Shown in pieces: positions 28,493 to 37,503 of a DNA stretch of 64,000 nt. A program made the position numbers and the translations under genes. The stretch covers positions 248,001 to 312,000 of the forward strand of contig NZ_JANKHH010000004.1 of NCBI RefSeq assembly GCF_024626475.1. Reading direction: 5' to 3'. Positions within the stretch are counted from its first letter, which is position 1. Each line of letters opens with the position of its first letter. Source of the stretch: Parerythrobacter lacustris. GTDB lineage: Bacteria; Pseudomonadota; Alphaproteobacteria; Sphingomonadales; Sphingomonadaceae. Below the pieces are notes generated by a model, which saw only the letters and a program-made list of their open reading frames with translations, had not been told where the DNA came from and ran no database searches.

Positions 28493-29004
28493 GCGCAGCC
28501 GCCGCCGATGCAGCGGGTGCCACATGCCCGGTCGGCGGCGAGCGGCCGCTGACTGCGGGCGAGGTCGCACTCGCGCGCTCTGTGTTCGGCGACGCGATCG
28601 ACTATCGCAAAGTGCTGATCCGGCGGCGCAAATGGTTTCCGTTCCAGCCCAAGCGGATCACCATGGCGCCGCTCGGGCACCTGCATTTCCATCCGCATGG
28701 CGACGTCTATTGCGACGATTTTTCTACCGCGCCCATGCACCGCAAGGCGCTGTTCATCCACGAAATGACGCATGTCTGGCAGGTGCAAAAGCACGGTCGC
28801 TGGTGGCTCATTTTCAACCGCCTGCCGGGGGAACGTTACGAATATTCGCTCCGCCCCGGCTGGCCGCTCGAACGATACGGTGTCGAGCAGCAGGCGGAGA
28901 TCGTCAAACACGCCTTCATGCTGCGCAACGGGGCGAAGGTCGCCGGCATAAGCGACAAAGCGTCGTATGATATGCTGGTGCGCTTCCCCGGCGCGACCGG
29001 ATAG
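28489..29004 (+). CDS. Vgr-related protein with HEMTH zincin-like motif (start uncertain)
   Basis: A short protein of 171 residues if translated from CTG at 28489. Residues about 18-60 (GERPLTAGEVALARSVFGDAIDY, then RRRKWFPFQPKRI) match proteins annotated as Vgr-related in Erythrobacter. HEMTHVWQ at about 91-98 is an HExxH zinc motif, so a metallopeptidase or peptidoglycan-binding role is possible but unproven. No ATG, GTG or TTG lies in frame near the expected N-terminus; the CTG overlapping the previous stop (CTGA) is the best candidate, preceded by AGGGGA. The next usual start (GTG 28582) would remove conserved residues. Confidence 0.75.
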   Translation: MSAAAADAAGATCPVGGERPLTAGEVALARSVFGDAIDYRKVLIRRRKWFPFQPKRITMAPLGHLHFHPHGDVYCDDFSTAPMHRKALFIHEMTHVWQVQKHGRWWLIFNRLPGERYEYSLRPGWPLERYGVEQQAEIVKHAFMLRNGAKVAGISDKASYDMLVRFPGATG

Positions 29005-29028
29005 AAGACCCAACGAGGAGGAACAGCG

Positions 29029-29535
29029 GTGACCAACGAACAACACGACGAATTCCGCCCCTCTCTGGGGCGCTGGCTTTACGGAACCGCGGTCGGACTG
29101 GGCACCATCCTGCTCGGGCTTGCAGGTATCGTTGGTTTCGCGATCAAAGGCGACCAGTGGGGATATTGGCCGCTGATGCTAACCCTTGCAGCCCTGCTGC
29201 TCGTGGCGTGGAAATGGATCGGGGTGATGAGCGAATCGTTTCGCGTCACCCGCGAGCGCATTGTCGTTCGTCGGGGCATAATCATGAAGAGCGTCGATGA
29301 GATCGAGCTCTACCGCGTGAAGGACGTGCGGATGGATTTCAGCCTGCTCAACCAGTTGGCCGGGATTGGTACGATAACCGTCACCTCGAGCGACGAGACC
29401 ACCCGCAACACTGCGCTCTCGATGCAGCACGTCGCCCATGCGCAAGAACGCCGCGAGGGTATCCGCAAGCTGGTCGATGCGGCCAGACGCGAACGCGGGG
29501 TGCGCGAAATCGACATGGCGCTCGACCAGATCTGA
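29029..29535 (+). CDS. Membrane protein with bacterial PH (bPH2/DUF304) domain
   Basis: A 168-residue protein with two N-terminal membrane helices (about 16-38 and 46-63) and a bPH2 domain from about 70 (ESFRVTRERIVVRRGIIMKSVDEIELYRVKDV broken here for length). The GTG start at 29029 has a strong GAGGAGGAA ribosome site. The family's function is unknown; some members are linked to membrane-protein stress. It follows the Vgr-related gene by 24 bases. Confidence 0.85.
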   Translation: MTNEQHDEFRPSLGRWLYGTAVGLGTILLGLAGIVGFAIKGDQWGYWPLMLTLAALLLVAWKWIGVMSESFRVTRERIVVRRGIIMKSVDEIELYRVKDVRMDFSLLNQLAGIGTITVTSSDETTRNTALSMQHVAHAQERREGIRKLVDAARRERGVREIDMALDQI

Positions 29536-29630
29536 GGACGTTTCCGTAGCGTCGCTTGTGCAATCCGGTTTCACTTGATACCGGATTACCGTCCGGGCGG
29601 CCCAACCCGCGCCCGGCCAACGAGTCCAAC

Positions 29631-30791
29631 ATGGAGATTCAGGATTACGGCATGTCGCGTGCGCGCGGCTACCTTTCGCATTACGAGATCGATGACATCA
29701 CCCTCCCCTCGCGTTTCGACGGGGTGAAGCAAGCGGCCGGCAACCTCTCGGGCCTGTTGTCGAGCGGCCGGGTGCGCCACTGGCTCAACGATCTCGCCGA
29801 CCCGGTGCTCGAAGACTGGGCGCGCGAAGCCCCCGAAGAGGAAGTCCGCACCGCGATGGTGCACTACTCATTCCTCGTGCAGGCCTATGTCTGGGGTGAG
29901 CCCGAGGCGCCCCAATACCTCCCCGCGAACCTCGCACGCCCGATGGTCGCCGTCGCGGACCGGCTGGGTCAGGCCGCGCTGCTGCCCTACTCGGGCTATG
30001 TGCTCGACAACTGGGCCCGGCTCGACAAGTCGGGGCCGATCACCCTCGAAAATATCTATATGGTCCAGAACTTCCTCGGCGGTGACGACGAGAACTGGTT
30101 CGTGATGATCCACGTCGCGATCGAGGCCGAGGCGGGCGTCCTGCTCGACAACGCGGCAAAGCTGGTCACCGTGGCGAAGAATGGCGACGATGCGGAGGCG
30201 GAGCGCCTGCTGGTCGAGATGGACGCCGCGTGGGAGCGGATTTACGCTCATTTCGCACGCATGCCCGAGCGGTGCGATCCCTACATCTATTTCCACCGCG
30301 TGCGCCCCTATATTCATGGCTGGGCCAACAACCCGGCTCTAGACGGCGGACTCATCTACGATGGCGTGGAGAAGTTCGGCGGAAAGCCGCAGGCCTTCCG
30401 CGGCCAGACCGGATCGCAGAGCTCGATCGTCCCGGCAATGGATGCGCTGTTCCAGGTCGGCCACTCGGCGGACCCGCTGAAGAGCTTCCTCGACGAACTG
30501 CACCACTATCGCCCGGTACCGCACCGGCGCTTTATCGAAGACCTCGCGGCGCAATCGACACTGCGCGATTTCGTCACCGCTGCTGGCAGCCAGAGCCTCA
30601 AGGACGCGTTCAACGCCTGCCTCACCCAATCGGCCCGCTTCCGCACGCGGCACCTCGAGTACGCGGCGAGCTATATCAACAAGCAGGCTGGCAGCATTGC
30701 GGGCAACGACCCCGATGTGGGCACGGGTGGCACGCCGTTCATGAAATACCTGAAGAAGCACCGCGACGAAAACGCCGCGCAGTTGGTCTGA
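29631..30791 (+). CDS. Indoleamine 2,3-dioxygenase-family haem protein
   Basis: A 386-residue protein matching the IDO/PrnB-like superfamily: FRGQTGSQSSIVPAMDALFQV (256-276) in the substrate-binding part, RFRTRHLEYAASYI with the probable proximal haem ligand H341, and GTGGTPFMKYLKKHRDE (364-380) near the end. Known members open the indole ring of tryptophan or act in related chemistry. No kynurenine or tryptophan-use genes are nearby, so the substrate is open. The start is ATG 29631; the frame extends upstream without family match. A composite palindrome lies downstream. Confidence 0.88.
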   Translation: MEIQDYGMSRARGYLSHYEIDDITLPSRFDGVKQAAGNLSGLLSSGRVRHWLNDLADPVLEDWAREAPEEEVRTAMVHYSFLVQAYVWGEPEAPQYLPANLARPMVAVADRLGQAALLPYSGYVLDNWARLDKSGPITLENIYMVQNFLGGDDENWFVMIHVAIEAEAGVLLDNAAKLVTVAKNGDDAEAERLLVEMDAAWERIYAHFARMPERCDPYIYFHRVRPYIHGWANNPALDGGLIYDGVEKFGGKPQAFRGQTGSQSSIVPAMDALFQVGHSADPLKSFLDELHHYRPVPHRRFIEDLAAQSTLRDFVTAAGSQSLKDAFNACLTQSARFRTRHLEYAASYINKQAGSIAGNDPDVGTGGTPFMKYLKKHRDENAAQLV

Positions 30792-30797
30792 CTGAAT

Positions 30798-30937
30798 ATC
30801 CTCCCCATCGTCTTGCGATGGGGAGGTGGCGCGATGCCGCAGGCGTCGTGACGGAGGGTCAATGGTGCGCCGGCCCCTCCACCACCAGCCTTGCAGGCTG
30901 GCGGTCCCCCTCCCCAAAGCAAGTCTTTGGGGAGGAT
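30798..30937. repeat. Composite palindromic repeat between convergent genes
   Basis: Two perfect 11-bp stems, CCTCCCCATCG/CGATGGGGAGG (30800-30826) and CCTCCCCAAAG/CTTTGGGGAGG (30909-30935), flank a third inverted pair around 30885-30902. The outer ends (ATCCTCCCCA and TGGGGAGGAT) are inverted copies of each other. It is a REP-like element typical of these genomes. Placed between the convergent IDO-like and DUF885 genes, it could end both transcripts. Confidence 0.85.
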
Positions 30938-30940
30938 AGT

Positions 30941-32686
30941 TTAGTACGCCGCCCCCTCAAGCCCCTGTCCGCCGTCGGCGATGAAGGCGTCGATCCGTTG
31001 CTCCAACGCGGGTAGTGGCACCGAACCAAGCGACAGCACTACGTCGTGGAACTTGCGGATGTCGAACTTCTCGCCCAACTCGGCCTCGGCCTTGGCGCGG
31101 ACGCGGCGCATGGTCATTTCGCCCAGCTTGTAGGCCAGAGCCTGCCCTGGCCAGCTGATGTAGCGATCGACCTCGGTGCCGACCTCGTGCTGCGACAGTG
31201 CGGTGCGCGAGGCGAGATAGTCCACAGCTTGCTCGCGGCTCCAGCCATACTGGTGGATGCCGGTGTCGATCACCAGCCGGACCGCGCGCCACATCTCGTA
31301 GCTCAGCCGCCCGAACCGCTCGTAGGGGGTGCGGTAGATACCCATCTCTTCGCCGAGATATTCGGTGTAGAGCCCCCACCCCTCGCCGAAGCCGGAGAAA
31401 TAGACCCCCTGCCGGAACGGCGCGAAGGCAGGCTGCTCCGAACCGACCGCTGCCTGGAAGCTGTGCCCCGGTGCACACTCGTGCAGCGTAAGCGCCGGGA
31501 TGTTGTACAGCGGGCGCGACGGCAGGTCGTAAGTGTTCATCTGGCACGCGTCGTACCCGCCCCGCCCGGCGGTGTAGAACGGCGCGATCGCCGGATCGAC
31601 CGGACGGATGGTAAAGCGGTGGCGCGGCAGGAAGCCGAAATATTCGCCGATCACCCCATCCACCCGCTTGGCGACATAGGCTGAAACGCCCATCAGCTCG
31701 TCGGGTGTCCTGGCGACGAACTGCGGATCGGTACGCAGGAAGGTGACGAATTCCGGCAAGGTCCCTTCGAACCCGGCCTCGGCCTTAACCTTCTCCATCT
31801 CGGCGGTGATCCGGGCGACTTCGGCGAGGCCGATCTGGTGGATTTCGTCCGCCGTCAGGTCGAGCGTGGTGTATTGGCGGATCTGCTGCTTGTAGTAGGC
31901 CGCGCCGTCCGGCATGTCTTTCGCCGCGAGGCTGGCACGGGTCTGCGGGACATATTCTTCGCGCATAAAGCGCAGCAGGTCGCGGTATGCGCCGGTGACA
32001 TCGCTGGCGATGATCTCTCGCGCAGCTTCCTTCAGCCGCGCTGCGTCGTCTGCCGAAAAGCGCGCAGGCATGTCCGCGAAGGGCCGCCAGAACGGGCTCT
32101 TCTCGGGATCGTCAACGACATAGGCGGCGATCGAGGCATCGCGTCCCTCCAGCGTCACGCGCGGAACGCTGAACCCGCGCGCCAGCCCGGCGCGGGCGTT
32201 GGTAATATGCTCGCCGAAATAGCGCGGCACATCGCGCATCCGCGCAATGTAAGCCTCGTAGTCCTCGACGGTGGTGAAGCCGCGCCCCCGATCGAGATAG
32301 CTCCAGAAGTTGCTGTCGCTATCGAACGGCATTTCCCATTCCCGGAACTGCGCATCGCCGATCTGTTCCTCGAGCAGAGTTCGCAGGACCGCCGCATCGA
32401 TTCGGGCGGCGGGCGACAGATCGGCTTGAGGGACAGCCTCCAGCTTGCCTAGCAGCTCGCTGTAAAACCGCGCCCGCGCAAGATGCAATTCCGGGGTGAC
32501 CGTCCACAACCGGGCCTGCGGCTTGCGTGCACCGCTTTCGTCCGTCTCAGCGCCGCTTTCGCGCTGGTTGTAGCGGTGGAACTCGCTGGCAAGCTCCACG
32601 ACGCGGGCGTCGTCGGCTTCCTCAGCGAGCGCGGGGTTTGCAAGAAAGACAAGAATCGTCCCGGCTACAAGTGCGATCCTTGTCAT
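30941..32686 (-). CDS. Secreted DUF885-family metallopeptidase-like protein
   Basis: A 581-residue protein with a signal peptide (MTRIALVAGTILVFLANPALAEE). DUF885 signs include HECAPGHSFQ (an HExxxGH zinc-like motif) and GFGEGWGLYTEYLG. Members resemble carboxypeptidase-like zinc enzymes and are usually periplasmic; substrate unknown. It is convergent with the IDO-like gene and 20 bases downstream of grpE on the same strand. Confidence 0.9.
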   Translation of the reverse strand: MTRIALVAGTILVFLANPALAEEADDARVVELASEFHRYNQRESGAETDESGARKPQARLWTVTPELHLARARFYSELLGKLEAVPQADLSPAARIDAAVLRTLLEEQIGDAQFREWEMPFDSDSNFWSYLDRGRGFTTVEDYEAYIARMRDVPRYFGEHITNARAGLARGFSVPRVTLEGRDASIAAYVVDDPEKSPFWRPFADMPARFSADDAARLKEAAREIIASDVTGAYRDLLRFMREEYVPQTRASLAAKDMPDGAAYYKQQIRQYTTLDLTADEIHQIGLAEVARITAEMEKVKAEAGFEGTLPEFVTFLRTDPQFVARTPDELMGVSAYVAKRVDGVIGEYFGFLPRHRFTIRPVDPAIAPFYTAGRGGYDACQMNTYDLPSRPLYNIPALTLHECAPGHSFQAAVGSEQPAFAPFRQGVYFSGFGEGWGLYTEYLGEEMGIYRTPYERFGRLSYEMWRAVRLVIDTGIHQYGWSREQAVDYLASRTALSQHEVGTEVDRYISWPGQALAYKLGEMTMRRVRAKAEAELGEKFDIRKFHDVVLSLGSVPLPALEQRIDAFIADGGQGLEGAAY

Positions 32687-32706
32687 CCCTGCCCCCTCGC
32701 CCGTCC

Positions 32707-33288
32707 TCAGTCCGGCTTCTTTGCCACCGCGACCATTGCGGGGCGCAACAGGCGGTCGCGGATCATGTAACCAGCCTGCATCTCCTGGATCACGGTGCCC
32801 GGCTCATGGTCCTTGCTCGGGATCTCCATCATCGCCTGATGCTGGTTCGGATCGAGCGGCAGGCCCATCGCGGCAATCCGGCTGATGCCATGCTGGCCGA
32901 ACACCTTGTCGATCTCGCGCTGGGTCGCTTCGATCCCGGCGACGAGGCCTTTGAACTTGTCGTCATCGCGCAGGTCTGCCGGCACCGCATCGATCGCGCG
33001 CGCCAAGTTGTCGGCCACCGAAAGGATATCGCGCGCGAAGCCGGTGGCGGCATAGGCGCGGGCATCGGCGATGTCCTTCTCCGCCCGGCGGCGGACGTTC
33101 TGCGTCTCGGCCTTGGCGTAAAGCGTTTCCTGCTTCGAGGTCTCGAGGTCGTTGCGCAGCTGCGCAAGCGCCTCTTCCAGACCGCCTTCGGCATCGTCAT
33201 CGCCGCCATCGTCGAGGAACTCCTCGGGCACACCCTTCAGTTCGTTTTCGACAGCCTCGTCATGCGGCTGCTGCTTGTTGTCGCTCAT
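32707..33288 (-). CDS. grpE: Co-chaperone GrpE
   Basis: A 193-residue nucleotide-exchange factor for DnaK. An acidic N-terminus (about 1-40), a long helix (about 40-90) and the beta domain with DPNQHQAMMEIPSKDHEPGT and MIRDRLLRPAMVAVAK are typical. It lies 12 bases downstream of hrcA on the same strand; the pair is close to dnaK-dnaJ but in a different operon. Confidence 0.97.
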   Translation of the reverse strand: MSDNKQQPHDEAVENELKGVPEEFLDDGGDDDAEGGLEEALAQLRNDLETSKQETLYAKAETQNVRRRAEKDIADARAYAATGFARDILSVADNLARAIDAVPADLRDDDKFKGLVAGIEATQREIDKVFGQHGISRIAAMGLPLDPNQHQAMMEIPSKDHEPGTVIQEMQAGYMIRDRLLRPAMVAVAKKPD

Positions 33289-33300
33289 GATTTTCCGTGT

Positions 33301-34341
33301 CTATCCGATGAGTTTGCCCAGGGATCGGGCCGTGAAATCCACCATGGGGACGACGCGCGCGTAATTCAACCGCGTCGGGCCGATCACCCCCAGCACGCCG
33401 ACCACCCTTCCCTCGCGGTCGCGATAGGGCGAGGCGATGACGGAAGAGCCGGACAACGCGAACAGCCGGTTCTCGCTGCCGATGAAAATCCGCGCTGCAT
33501 CCGCCTCTCGCGCGCTTTCGAGCAGCCCGGCGATCGAGTGCTTGTTCTCGATATCGTCGAGCAATTGGCGCACCCGCTCGAGATCCTCAAGCGCGCCTGC
33601 ATCGAGCAAATTTGCTTGTCCGCGCACGATCAGGACGGGACGCTTCGCCGCATCCTCGCTCCACACTGCGAGCCCCCGTTCGACAAGGTCGCGGCTGGCC
33701 TCGTCGAGCTGGCTGCGATTGGCGGCGAGCTCGGCGCGCATCGCAGCGCTCGCTTCGCGCAATGTTCGCCCCGCAAGCCGTGCGCTGATATAGTTGCTCG
33801 CCTGCTCGAGCACCGAGGCTGGGACCGGCCCGGCAGTGTCCATCACCCGGTTCTCGATCACCCCGTCTTCGCCAACCAGCACGGCGAGCACCCGGCTTTG
33901 GCCCAAGGCGACGAGGCTGATCTGGGCGAGGCGCGGATCGCGTTGCGGGACCAGCACCATTCCCGCTGCACCGGAAATGTCCGACAGGATCGCGCTGGTC
34001 TGCTCGAGCGCCTGCTCGATCGGGCCGGGTTCGGCAAGCCGCGCTTCGATTGCCTTGCGTTCTTCGCGCGTGGGTTCCGCCACCTGCATCATCCCGTCGA
34101 CGAACAGGCGCAGGCCGGAATCGGTCGGCATCCGCCCCGCACTGGTATGCGGTGCAGCGAGAAGGCCAAGGCTCTCCAGATCGGCCAGCACCGACCGGAT
34201 GGAGGCAGGGGACAGGTTCACCCCGCCCCCGGCCAGCGTCTTCGATCCGACCGGATTTCCGCTGTCGAGATAGCCTTCGACCACGAGCCGGAAGATCTCG
34301 CGGGCGCGCTCGCTCAGTTCGGTCAGGGGCGGAGTGGGCAT
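33301..34341 (-). CDS. hrcA: Heat-inducible transcription repressor HrcA
   Basis: A 346-residue repressor. The N-terminal winged helix carries REIFRLVVEGYLDSGNPVGSKTLA; the GAF-like middle and the insert domain follow. HrcA binds CIRCE operators and senses GroE status. No CIRCE was found in this window, so its targets, likely groESL, lie elsewhere. ATG 34341 is preferred over TTG 34350 because families start MPTP-like; neither has a strong ribosome site. It is divergent from rph with 76 bases between starts. Confidence 0.95.
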   Translation of the reverse strand: MPTPPLTELSERAREIFRLVVEGYLDSGNPVGSKTLAGGGVNLSPASIRSVLADLESLGLLAAPHTSAGRMPTDSGLRLFVDGMMQVAEPTREERKAIEARLAEPGPIEQALEQTSAILSDISGAAGMVLVPQRDPRLAQISLVALGQSRVLAVLVGEDGVIENRVMDTAGPVPASVLEQASNYISARLAGRTLREASAAMRAELAANRSQLDEASRDLVERGLAVWSEDAAKRPVLIVRGQANLLDAGALEDLERVRQLLDDIENKHSIAGLLESAREADAARIFIGSENRLFALSGSSVIASPYRDREGRVVGVLGVIGPTRLNYARVVPMVDFTARSLGKLIG

Positions 34342-34417
34342 AGTGACCAATCTAGTCGTTGGACTCGTTCGCTCAAGCGCGTAACGCGGCCCCTACGATT
34401 CAGCAAAGGACAATCCC

Positions 34418-35131
34418 ATGCGACCTTCCGGCCGCGCGCCCGACGAGATGCGCGCCATCACCATCGAAACCGGCTTCACCAAGCATGCCGAAGGCTCGTG
34501 CCTCGTCAGCTTCGGCGATACGCGGGTGCTGTGCACCGCCAGCGTCGAGCGCAACGTACCGCCATGGATGCGCGGCAAGGGCGAAGGCTGGGTGACTGGT
34601 GAATACTCGATGCTCCCGCGCGCTACTCATACCCGCGGCCAGCGCGAGGCGGCCAAGGGCAAGCAATCGGGGCGGACGCAGGAGATCCAGCGGCTGATCG
34701 GGCGGTCTTTGCGCGCTGTCGTGGACCTGAGAAAGCTCGGCGAGCGGCAGATTACGCTCGATTGCGATGTGATCCAGGCCGACGGGGGCACCCGCACGGC
34801 ATCGATCTCGGGCGCGTGGGTTGCGTTGCGGCTTGCGGTCAACGGCATGATCGCGAATGGCGAGATCAAGGACGACCCGATCGCGGCGCAGGTCGCGGCG
34901 ATCAGCTGCGGCATCTTTCAAGGCAATCCGGTGCTCGATCTCGACTACGACGAGGATTCGAACGCCGATGCCGACGCCAATTTCGTGCTGATCTCGGGCG
35001 GGCAGATCGCCGAGGTCCAGGCCACGGCCGAAGGCGCAACCTATGACGAAGAGGGCCTGCTGCGCCTTCTCCGCCTCGGCCGGATCGGCTGCGACCGCAT
35101 CTTTGCGGCCCAGCTGGACGCGGTGAGGTGA
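34418..35131 (+). CDS. rph: Ribonuclease PH
   Basis: A 237-residue phosphorolytic 3' tRNA trimming exonuclease. Family signs: [21 protein letters not shown], the phosphate-site [20 protein letters not shown] (broken to keep it short) and [20 protein letters not shown]. Ribosome site AAAGGA lies 8 bases upstream. It overlaps rdgB by 4 bases (GTGA). Confidence 0.97.
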   Translation: MRPSGRAPDEMRAITIETGFTKHAEGSCLVSFGDTRVLCTASVERNVPPWMRGKGEGWVTGEYSMLPRATHTRGQREAAKGKQSGRTQEIQRLIGRSLRAVVDLRKLGERQITLDCDVIQADGGTRTASISGAWVALRLAVNGMIANGEIKDDPIAAQVAAISCGIFQGNPVLDLDYDEDSNADADANFVLISGGQIAEVQATAEGATYDEEGLLRLLRLGRIGCDRIFAAQLDAVR

Positions 35132-35757
35132 CCCGAAAGCTCGGCGGCGGTTCGCTGGTCATTGCCACGCATAATGCGGGCAAGCTGAAAGAAATCGGTG
35201 CGCTGCTCGATCCTTATGGGGTGAAATGTCTCAGCGCCGGCTCGCTCGGCCTGCCCGAGCCTGCCGAGACCGGCAAGAGCTTTGCCGAGAATGCGCTGAT
35301 CAAGGCGCGCGCTGCTGCCGAAGCTTCGGGGCTGGCGGCGCTGGCGGACGACAGCGGGCTGTCGGTCGACGCGCTCGATGGCCGCCCTGGCGTCTACACC
35401 GCCGACTGGGCCGAACGGCAATGGTTCGAAGGCAACCCGGGCCGGGACTGGTACATGGCGATGGGCAAGGTCGAGGGGATGCTCCAGCAGATCGGCCCTG
35501 ACGCCGACCGTAGCGCCGCGTTCCACTGCGTGCTCGCGCTGGCGTGGCCGGATGGCGAATATGCGGTGTACGAAGGCAAATGCGCCGGTTCGCTCACCTG
35601 GCCGCCGCGCGGGACGCTGGGCTTCGGCTACGATCCGGTGTTCATCCCCGCAGGGCATGATGAAACCTTCGCGGAGATCGGACCCGAAGCGAAGCACGCG
35701 ATCAGCCACCGGGCCGATGCCTTCGCAAAATTGGTCGCCGACCAGTTCGGTGGTTGA
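35128..35757 (+). CDS. rdgB: XTP/dITP diphosphatase (non-canonical purine NTP pyrophosphatase)
   Basis: A 209-residue Ham1/RdgB enzyme that removes ITP and XTP from nucleotide pools. Conserved parts: [12 protein letters not shown] (substrate loop), [36 protein letters not shown] (catalytic Asp) and the C-terminal AISHRADAF. The GTG start overlaps rph. The usual next gene, hemW, is displaced by a CAP-protein gene on the other strand. Confidence 0.96.
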   Translation: MTRKLGGGSLVIATHNAGKLKEIGALLDPYGVKCLSAGSLGLPEPAETGKSFAENALIKARAAAEASGLAALADDSGLSVDALDGRPGVYTADWAERQWFEGNPGRDWYMAMGKVEGMLQQIGPDADRSAAFHCVLALAWPDGEYAVYEGKCAGSLTWPPRGTLGFGYDPVFIPAGHDETFAEIGPEAKHAISHRADAFAKLVADQFGG

Positions 35758-35769
35758 CCGCGCATCGGC

Positions 35770-36297
35770 TTACTGCGGCGCGATCGTCCCGTCATAGATG
35801 TTGCCCGCGGGACGATAGCGACAGACGAGGAACTCGTCGCGCGCATTGCTCGCCACCGCGCAGCCGACTTCCTCGGTCGATGGCCAGACGATCTGCGTGT
35901 AATGCCCGACATCGACCCAGTTTCCGGTGGTCGAGACATCGGGGAACCTGCCCGGCTTGAACCAGCGCTTTTCCTCGACGAAGCGCCCGATCATGTCGCT
36001 TGCGGTGAAGGAACGATCAGTGCCCTGCCACAGGTTCTCTCCGGCACCCCGCCGCGCTATCGCTGGCGCATGCTCAAGCCGACCTTGCCGTGCGAGCGTC
36101 TTGGCATAGGCACGGGCATCGTTTGCCAGTTCTTCGTTCCAGCGCAGCGGCTTTGCACCGAAATCGCTGCGGGCTTCGTTGTGGGTGCGCAGCAATTCGG
36201 CATCGAACGGGTGCAGCCCGGCTTCAGCCACGGCATTGCCGCCCAGCAAGGCACATATCGCCGCAGCCAGCACAATGGTTTTGAGCACCCATCCCAT
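35770..36297 (-). CDS. Secreted CAP/SCP-domain protein
   Basis: A 175-residue protein with a signal peptide (MGWVLKTIVLAAAICALLGGNAVA) and a CAP domain: THNEARSDFGAKPLRW, the HAPAIARRGAGENLW segment, VGHYTQIVW and the C-terminal CRYRPAGNIYDG. The family includes cell-wall and extracellular proteins of varied function. It is convergent with rdgB and divergent from hemW. Confidence 0.9.
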   Translation of the reverse strand: MGWVLKTIVLAAAICALLGGNAVAEAGLHPFDAELLRTHNEARSDFGAKPLRWNEELANDARAYAKTLARQGRLEHAPAIARRGAGENLWQGTDRSFTASDMIGRFVEEKRWFKPGRFPDVSTTGNWVDVGHYTQIVWPSTEEVGCAVASNARDEFLVCRYRPAGNIYDGTIAPQ

Positions 36298-36351
36298 GCG
36301 ATGCGGTTTGGGCTTGTCGCGGTTAACGCGGACTGAAACAATAGGATTACC

Positions 36352-37503
36352 ATGGCCCGCGCGCTCTATATCCATTGGCCCTTCTGCCTGAAGAAATGCC
36401 CCTATTGCGATTTCAACAGCCACGTCCGCGATGGGATCGATCATGGACTGTGGGAGCGGTCGCTGCTCGCCGACATGCAGCACGAGCATGCGCTCGCCGA
36501 CAGTGGCCCGCTGACCTCGATCTTCTTCGGCGGGGGTACGCCTTCGCTAATGCCGCCTGCTCTGGTCGGATCGCTGCTGAAAGAAGCCGAACGACTGTGG
36601 GGTTTCGATGCGGCAATCGAAATCACGCTGGAAGCCAATCCGTCATCGGTCGAAGCCGGCAAATTCGCCGCATTGTCTGCGGCCGGCGTAAACCGTGTCT
36701 CGCTGGGCCTCCAATCGCTCGACGACGAAGCGCTCGGCTTCCTTGGCCGTTTGCATTCAGTCGATGAGAGCCTTGCCGCACTGGATGTTGCACAGTCGTG
36801 TTTTCAGCGGGTGAGTTGCGACCTGATCTACGCGCGCCCCGGGCAGAGTGCGGATCAGTGGGAGGCCGAACTCGAACGCGCGATCGGCTTCGGGACCAGC
36901 CATCTGTCGCTCTACCAACTGACCATCGAGCCAGGCACGCGCTTCGCCACCGATGTGCGGCGCGGGGTGTTCGAGCCGTTGGCGGATGATCCTGCGGCCG
37001 ATCTCTTTGCGTTGACGCAGGACATTACGGCGGCTGCCGGCCTGCCCGCTTGCGAAGTGAGCAACCACGCGGCTCCGGGCGAAGAGAGCCGCCACAACCT
37101 GACCTATTGGCGATACGAGGACTACATCGGGATCGGTCCGGGGGCGCACGGCCGACGCGGCGGCTTCGCCACGCAACGGCACAAGAAGCCCGAGAACTGG
37201 CTGCACGCCATTGCGGAGCAGGGTAACGGCTTGAGTGAAGAGCGGCCGCTGAACGCGAGCGAGGCAGCCTCCGAAGCGCTGATGATGGGCTTGCGGCTGC
37301 GCGAAGGGGTGGACCTCGACGCGCTTTCGCGGCGGTTTGGCCTGTCCGTCGATACGATGATCGATCGCGAGCGCACTGAATTCTACCGCAGCCTTGGTTT
37401 CCTGTGGAGCGCCGACGAGCGGCTTGGCGTTGCACGGCAAGGCATGGGTGTGCTCGACGCGCTGCTCGGTGAGGTCGTCTCGGGCGAACTCGTAGCATCG
37501 TGA
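36352..37503 (+). CDS. hemW: HemW, radical-SAM haem chaperone (HemN-like)
   Basis: A 383-residue protein with the radical-SAM cluster C12-x3-C16-x2-C19 (HWPFCLKKCPYC), FFGGGTPSLM, and the HemN-like C-terminal part. It lacks the extra N-terminal residues of true HemN, which fits the HemW haem-trafficking group. It overlaps xerC by 4 bases (GTGA). In many alphaproteobacteria it follows rph-rdgB directly. Confidence 0.92.
   Translation: MARALYIHWPFCLKKCPYCDFNSHVRDGIDHGLWERSLLADMQHEHALADSGPLTSIFFGGGTPSLMPPALVGSLLKEAERLWGFDAAIEITLEANPSSVEAGKFAALSAAGVNRVSLGLQSLDDEALGFLGRLHSVDESLAALDVAQSCFQRVSCDLIYARPGQSADQWEAELERAIGFGTSHLSLYQLTIEPGTRFATDVRRGVFEPLADDPAADLFALTQDITAAAGLPACEVSNHAAPGEESRHNLTYWRYEDYIGIGPGAHGRRGGFATQRHKKPENWLHAIAEQGNGLSEERPLNASEAASEALMMGLRLREGVDLDALSRRFGLSVDTMIDRERTEFYRSLGFLWSADERLGVARQGMGVLDALLGEVVSGELVAS

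Noticed and set aside
33289-34418. CIRCE operator for HrcA
   Set aside because: No TTAGCACTC-N9-GAGTGCTAA-like inverted repeat was found upstream of hrcA, grpE or dnaK.
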